This document shows, one piece after another, positions 14,263 to 18,027 of a stretch of 18,027 nt of DNA (positions are counted from its first letter, which is position 1; each line of letters starts with the position of its first letter). The translations under genes were made by a program, and so were the position numbers. The notes under the pieces were generated by a model. It saw only the letters and a program-made list of their open reading frames with translations, was not told the DNA's origin and searched no databases. The DNA is from Bacillota bacterium (lineage in GTDB: Bacteria > Bacillota > Clostridia > Lachnospirales > Lachnospiraceae): assembly GCA_023399455.1 (NCBI GenBank), contig JAEWPN010000078.1, positions 1 to 18,027 of the forward strand, written 5' to 3'.

Positions 14263-15744
14263 TTACCTGTCATAATCCCCTCTAATATCCTCCGTCGGAG
14301 GAACGAGAGGATATGTTCCGGTGAAACAGCCTTTGCAGATGCCGAGGCCGCTTACCATTTCTTCCAATCTCTCTTCTTTTAAATATGCCAGCGAATCCGC
14401 ACCTATCACTTCACTGATATCTTCTATGGAGCGGCTATAAGCAATCAACTGCTCTCTGGCCGGTACATCCGTTCCAAAGTAGCAGGGCCATAAAAAGGGC
14501 GGCGAGCTCACCCGCATATGCACCTCTTTCGCTCCTGCATCCCTTAGCATGCGCACGATCCGGTCGGAGGTTGTTCCACGGACAATGGAATCATCAATCA
14601 TGATGACCCGCTTTCCGGAAACCGCTTCCTTCAAAGCATTCAGCTTAACCTGCACACTGCTTTCCCGGTTTTTCTGCTTAGGCTTAATAAACGTACGGCC
14701 GACGTAGGAATTCTTAACGAATGCCTGTCCGTAAGGGATACCCGATTGCAGGGAATACCCCAAAGCAGCACAGTTCCCTGACTCCGGCACCCCTACCACA
14801 AGGTCTGCGTCTACCGGAGAATCCATAGCGAGGAATTTGCCCGCCAGTATTCTGGAATTGTATACGCTGACTCCGTCAATGTAACTGTCCGGTCTTGCGA
14901 AATAAATATATTCGAAGACGCATCTGGCATGCTCTTTTTCCCCTGCGCACATTCTGGTATCGGACTCGATACCTTTTTCAGGGGAAATCGTGACAACTTC
15001 TCCCGGAAGCACATCACGGATGTACTGTGCTCCTATCGTATCCAGCGCACACGTCTCGGAAGCCAGTACATAAGCGTCGTCTCTCTTTCCGATGCAAAGA
15101 GGCCGAAAGCCAAAGGGGTCTCTTGCCCCGATAAGCTTTCTCGGCGACATGATCACCAGAGAATAAGCTCCTTTGATTTTCTGCATAGCCCGCCCTACGG
15201 CGGCTTCTACCGTGTCCGTGTTCAAGCGTTCTCTGGCAATATGGTAGGCGATGACCTCCGAATCGATGGTGGTCTGGAAAATAGCGCCGGTATACTCCAG
15301 TTCATGCCGAAGCTCGGGCGCATTGATCAGGTTGCCGTTATGGGCTAAGCCTAAGGTTCCCTTCACATAGTTAAGCACTAACGGCTGTGCATTCTCTCTC
15401 GTGCTGCTTCCCGCTGTGGAATAACGTACGTGCCCTACGCCGATATCGCCTTTTAGCTTTTCCAGCGTTTCAGGAGTGAAGGATTCGTTTACCAGTCCCA
15501 TTTCTTTTGCACTCAACACCTTGCCTTTGGGTCCCTTGGTATCGCTGACCGCAATACCGCAGCTCTCCTGTCCTCTGTGCTGGAGCGCCAAAAGCCCGTA
15601 ATAAATGGCAGACGACACGTCTCCTCCTGCAAAATCATACATACCGAATACGCCGCATTCTTCCTTTAGCTTGTCCGGCTCCTCCATAACGGAGATATTT
15701 TCCAAATCCGCTTCTGTCTCTACTTCGCTCAGTCTTTTTAGCAT
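14263..15744 (-). CDS. purF: Amidophosphoribosyltransferase
   Basis: Makes 5-phosphoribosylamine from PRPP and glutamine, the committed purine step. 493 residues. N-terminal glutaminase domain with nucleophile Cys30 (EECGVFGMYD), so 29 residues form a propeptide that must be removed; a start at Met20 would leave ten, close to the Bacillus enzyme, but has no good ribosome site. The PRPP loop is VIMIDDSIVRGTT (380-392). Four cysteines, C275, C421, C470 and C473, match the Fe-S ligands of Bacillus PurF, so it is the Fe-S type. The start lies 4 bases after the purC stop, suggesting coupled translation. Confidence 0.97.
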   Translation of the reverse strand: MLKRLSEVETEADLENISVMEEPDKLKEECGVFGMYDFAGGDVSSAIYYGLLALQHRGQESCGIAVSDTKGPKGKVLSAKEMGLVNESFTPETLEKLKGDIGVGHVRYSTAGSSTRENAQPLVLNYVKGTLGLAHNGNLINAPELRHELEYTGAIFQTTIDSEVIAYHIARERLNTDTVEAAVGRAMQKIKGAYSLVIMSPRKLIGARDPFGFRPLCIGKRDDAYVLASETCALDTIGAQYIRDVLPGEVVTISPEKGIESDTRMCAGEKEHARCVFEYIYFARPDSYIDGVSVYNSRILAGKFLAMDSPVDADLVVGVPESGNCAALGYSLQSGIPYGQAFVKNSYVGRTFIKPKQKNRESSVQVKLNALKEAVSGKRVIMIDDSIVRGTTSDRIVRMLRDAGAKEVHMRVSSPPFLWPCYFGTDVPAREQLIAYSRSIEDISEVIGADSLAYLKEERLEEMVSGLGICKGCFTGTYPLVPPTEDIRGDYDR

Positions 15745-15748
15745 CTCT

Positions 15749-16453
15749 TTATAACCCCAAACGTTTGAATACTTCGTTGTATGCTTCCTCTACATTCCCC
15801 ATATCCCTGCGGAAACGGTCCTTGTCCAGCTTTTCGCCTGTGTGAACGTCCCAAAGCCTGCATGTATCCGGCGATGTTTCATCGGCCAGAAGGATTTCTC
15901 CATGATAACGGCCGAATTCTATTTTAAAATCTATCAACTTAATATCTGCCTGAAGGAAATATGCTTTCAGCACTTCGTTTACCTTAAACGCGTATTTTTC
16001 GATAATTTCGATTTCCTCCCATGTAGCCAGATCCAGAGCAACCGCAAAATAGCTGTTGATCAGCGGATCTCCGAGGTCATCGTTCTTATAGCTGAATTCG
16101 ATGGTCGGCTCTTTGAACGGAGTTCCCTCCGGAACGCCCAGTCTCTTGGAAAAGCTTCCTGCTGCCACATTACGGATAATCACTTCAAGCGGAACGATTT
16201 CTACTTTTTTTACCGCCGTTTCCCTATCGCTCAGTTCTTCTACGAAATGAGTCGGTACGCCTTCCTTTTCCAAAAGCTTGAAAACATGGTTCGTCATCTT
16301 GTTGTTAATAACGCCTTTTCCTACAATCGTTCCCTTTTTCTCGCCGTTAAAAGCTGTGGCATCGTCCTTATAATCCACGATTACGATATCCGGATCGTCT
16401 GTTGCAAACACCTTTTTTGCTTTTCCTTCGTAAAGCTGTTCCAATTTCTTCAT
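15749..16453 (-). CDS. purC: SAICAR synthetase
   Basis: Joins aspartate to CAIR using ATP, giving SAICAR. 234 residues, the normal bacterial length. Markers: [10 protein letters not shown] at the N-terminus, [43 protein letters not shown] and [14 protein letters not shown] (about 190-205). ATG 16453 follows GGAGG. It is first in the unit and has its own promoter (16531-16559); the ABC importer genes upstream end 158 bases away. Its product is then used by PurB of the same transcript. Confidence 0.98.
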   Translation of the reverse strand: MKKLEQLYEGKAKKVFATDDPDIVIVDYKDDATAFNGEKKGTIVGKGVINNKMTNHVFKLLEKEGVPTHFVEELSDRETAVKKVEIVPLEVIIRNVAAGSFSKRLGVPEGTPFKEPTIEFSYKNDDLGDPLINSYFAVALDLATWEEIEIIEKYAFKVNEVLKAYFLQADIKLIDFKIEFGRYHGEILLADETSPDTCRLWDVHTGEKLDKDRFRRDMGNVEEAYNEVFKRLGL

Positions 16454-16530
16454 TTTTTCCTCCGTTCTGCCGCATCAGGCATAAAAGCACAATATTATTG
16501 TATACTAAAATACAAAAATCATCACTATGA

Positions 16531-16559
16531 AGTATATACCAGTTAATTTTATAAATCAA
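16531..16559 (-). promoter_or_regulatory. Promoter of purC-purF-purB
   Basis: Minus-strand -35 TTGATT (16559-16554), 17-base spacer, -10 TATACT (16536-16531). The start is near 16524, leaving about 70 bases of leader. No purine riboswitch core is visible in that leader. Confidence 0.6.
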
Positions 16560-16611
16560 TACCGCCGTCTTTCCCTGCTTCATTTTTTCCATTGTGCCGA
16601 AAAAAAAGGGA

Positions 16612-17367
16612 TTATGCAGTAAATTTTCCTATAAATTCCCTAACGCGCTCATTGGGGGCGGTAAAGATTTCCTCCGGAGTTCCCTCCTGCTGTATCAACC
16701 CCTGCTCCATGAAGATAATTCGGTCCGACAGATCTTTGGCAAACTGCATCTCATGAGTCACGATGATCATCGTCATATGCTCCTTCGCCAGCTCCTTAAT
16801 GACCCTTAGTACCTCCCCGGTAAGCTCCGGGTCTAGCGCCGAGGTTGGCTCATCGAAAAACAGGATCTTAGGCTGCAGCGCCAATGCGCGGGCAATGGAA
16901 ACCCTCTGCTGCTGCCCTCCGGAAAGCTGATAGGGATACGCATCTTTTTTGTCTTCAAGCCCAAGCTGTTTCAATAGCTTAAGCGCCCGTTCCTCCGCTT
17001 CCTTCCTGGAAATCTTGTCCACACTTATGGGCGCATCCGTAATATTCTTCATTACGCTGTAATGAGGAAAGAGATTGAAGCTCTGGAATACCAAGCCGAA
17101 ATGCTTATGTATCTCCTTAAGCTTTTGCTTCCCAGCGTATACGCATCTTCCGTTTTCCTCCCATGCGGCTGCTTCGCCCATATATTTCAGTTCCCCGCCG
17201 TCCATCTTCTCCAGCATAGTCGCACAGCGAAGCAAAGTGGATTTCCCCGAGCCTGAAGGGCCGATAATAGACACCACTTCCCCTTCCTTTACCGACAAAG
17301 AAATATCTTCTAGCACCCCCGTACCATCAAATCCTTTTTTCATATGATTGATTTCAAGCAGATTCAT
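16612..17367 (-). CDS. Polar amino acid ABC importer, ATP-binding protein (GlnQ/HisP type)
   Basis: Energises uptake of a polar amino acid. 251 residues with all ATPase motifs: Walker [10 protein letters not shown] (36-44), Q-loop [10 protein letters not shown], signature LSGGQQQR, Walker [13 protein letters not shown], and switch His in VTHEM. The Q-loop SFNLFPH and the overall pattern place it with GlnQ/HisP/ArtM-like ATPases. ATG 17367 follows AAAGGAGGG; it starts 18 bases after the permease stop, so the two are one operon. After the stop a run of eight T follows a weak AGGGA/TCCCT stem, perhaps the end of transcription. The substrate cannot be told from this protein. Confidence 0.95.
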   Translation of the reverse strand: MNLLEINHMKKGFDGTGVLEDISLSVKEGEVVSIIGPSGSGKSTLLRCATMLEKMDGGELKYMGEAAAWEENGRCVYAGKQKLKEIHKHFGLVFQSFNLFPHYSVMKNITDAPISVDKISRKEAEERALKLLKQLGLEDKKDAYPYQLSGGQQQRVSIARALALQPKILFFDEPTSALDPELTGEVLRVIKELAKEHMTMIIVTHEMQFAKDLSDRIIFMEQGLIQQEGTPEEIFTAPNERVREFIGKFTA

Positions 17368-17385
17368 TTCCTTTCACCCTCCTTT

Positions 17386-18027
17386 CTATCTGTAATAGTT
17401 CAGCTTCTTCTCCAAATACTCCATGAAGCTGGCAACAATTAAATTGAACAAATAATAGAAAAGTCCCGCTGCCATCAAAGGCATGATGCTCGTCTCCTTG
17501 GCCGCGATCTGCTTCGCAATGGTAAACATCTCCGTTTCCGCAAGCACGAACGCAAGAGACGTATCCTTCACAAGCGTAATCGTTTCATTGGTAACCGGCG
17601 GCAATATCCGCTTCATTACCTGAGGCAGTATAATTCTAAAAAACGTCTGGGCTTTCGTATAGCCCAATACCTTCGCCGCTTCGTATTGCCCTATCTGCAT
17701 GGACTCGATACCGGAGCGATAGATTTCCGCAAAATAAGCCGCATAGTTCAGTACGAAAGCAATGATCACCGCCATAAATCGGTAGCCGGAGGATATTTTC
17801 AGCCCGAACACATAAAAGGGTGCGAAATATACAACAATCAATTGTAACATCAAAGGAGTGCCTCGCATAACCGATATGTAAAATTTACTGACGCTTTTCA
17901 ATACTCCGTTTTTGGACATCCTTCCAAAAGAAAGGACAAGCCCTAACGGCAAAGAAAATAACAGCGTCAGAAAAAAGATTTCTACCGTTATTCCCATTCC
18001 CTTAAAAAGTTGTGACACGATTGTTGC
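17386..18027 (-). CDS. Polar amino acid ABC importer, permease (HisM/GlnP type), 5' end cut
   Basis: The open frame runs off the window (residues A-T-I-V-S-Q before the first apparent start at 18018), so a few N-terminal residues are probably missing. The visible 213 codons show about five membrane helices of the HisMQ permease type, with the early MRGTPLMLQL motif and the ATPase-contacting loop EAAKVLGYTKAQTFFRIILPQ (near residues 118-138). The binding protein gene is expected upstream, outside the window. With the ATPase it forms an inner-membrane importer, possibly for glutamine or another polar amino acid. Confidence 0.93.
   Translation of the reverse strand, partial: ATIVSQLFKGMGITVEIFFLTLLFSLPLGLVLSFGRMSKNGVLKSVSKFYISVMRGTPLMLQLIVVYFAPFYVFGLKISSGYRFMAVIIAFVLNYAAYFAEIYRSGIESMQIGQYEAAKVLGYTKAQTFFRIILPQVMKRILPPVTNETITLVKDTSLAFVLAETEMFTIAKQIAAKETSIMPLMAAGLFYYLFNLIVASFMEYLEKKLNYYR

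Noticed and set aside
15842..16546. Plus-strand open frame of 234 codons
   Set aside because: It is antisense to purC, which has full family motifs; no independent coding signs.
16454..16611. Purine riboswitch before purC
   Set aside because: No GTTTCTACC-like core or matching stems; only a plain promoter and leader are seen.
1..18027. CRISPR arrays, tRNA and rRNA genes
   Set aside because: No regularly spaced repeats, cloverleaf-like sequences or rRNA motifs were seen on reading both strands by eye.

Overview
The window looks like chromosomal DNA of a spore-forming Clostridia, most likely Lachnospiraceae. The signs are moderate GC in housekeeping genes, AT-rich intergenic DNA, strong GGAGG ribosome binding sites, a T-box leader before thrS, two PurF-type proteins in the purine region, SEC-C and HD-GYP proteins, and a candidate sporulation small RNA. 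Nearly all genes are on the minus strand; plus-strand features are the IS21 remnant at the left edge, one small membrane protein gene (6160-6402) and the small RNA.

Layout. 1-1127: nested insertion sequences. The end of an IS21 element (3' part of istB plus a 63-codon ORF) is inserted in an IS4/IS231-like transposase gene, of which only the N-terminal part remains here. 1170-2289: AT-rich accessory pair made of a secreted-protein gene broken by a single-base frameshift and an 84-residue protein, with a clear promoter and a probable terminator. 2673-5237: thrS under a T-box leader (Thr specifier ACC) with a small Cys/Asp-rich membrane-protein gene between leader and thrS. 5247-6414: SEC-C protein, a CsfG-like small RNA behind a sigma-G-like promoter, and a small membrane protein. 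6416-9853: c-di-GMP enzyme (GGDEF + HD-GYP), HAD hydrolase, LysR regulator. 10004-16559: purine biosynthesis: purC-purF-purB from a promoter before purC, then a terminator, then a broken PurF paralogue, then purA behind its own structured leader. 16612-18027: ATPase and (cut by the edge) permease of a polar amino acid ABC importer.

How the parts work together. PurF commits PRPP to the pathway, PurC makes SAICAR, PurB acts twice (SAICAR to AICAR and adenylosuccinate to AMP), and PurA converts IMP to adenylosuccinate. PurF uses glutamine, so the amino acid importer upstream may be functionally linked, but that is inference. ThrRS is probably induced by uncharged tRNA-Thr. Most noteworthy are the small RNA at about 5921-6027, the three-segment purA leader with a long palindrome in its promoter, and the PurF paralogue, which lacks the N-terminal catalytic cysteine and has also lost about 90 codons.
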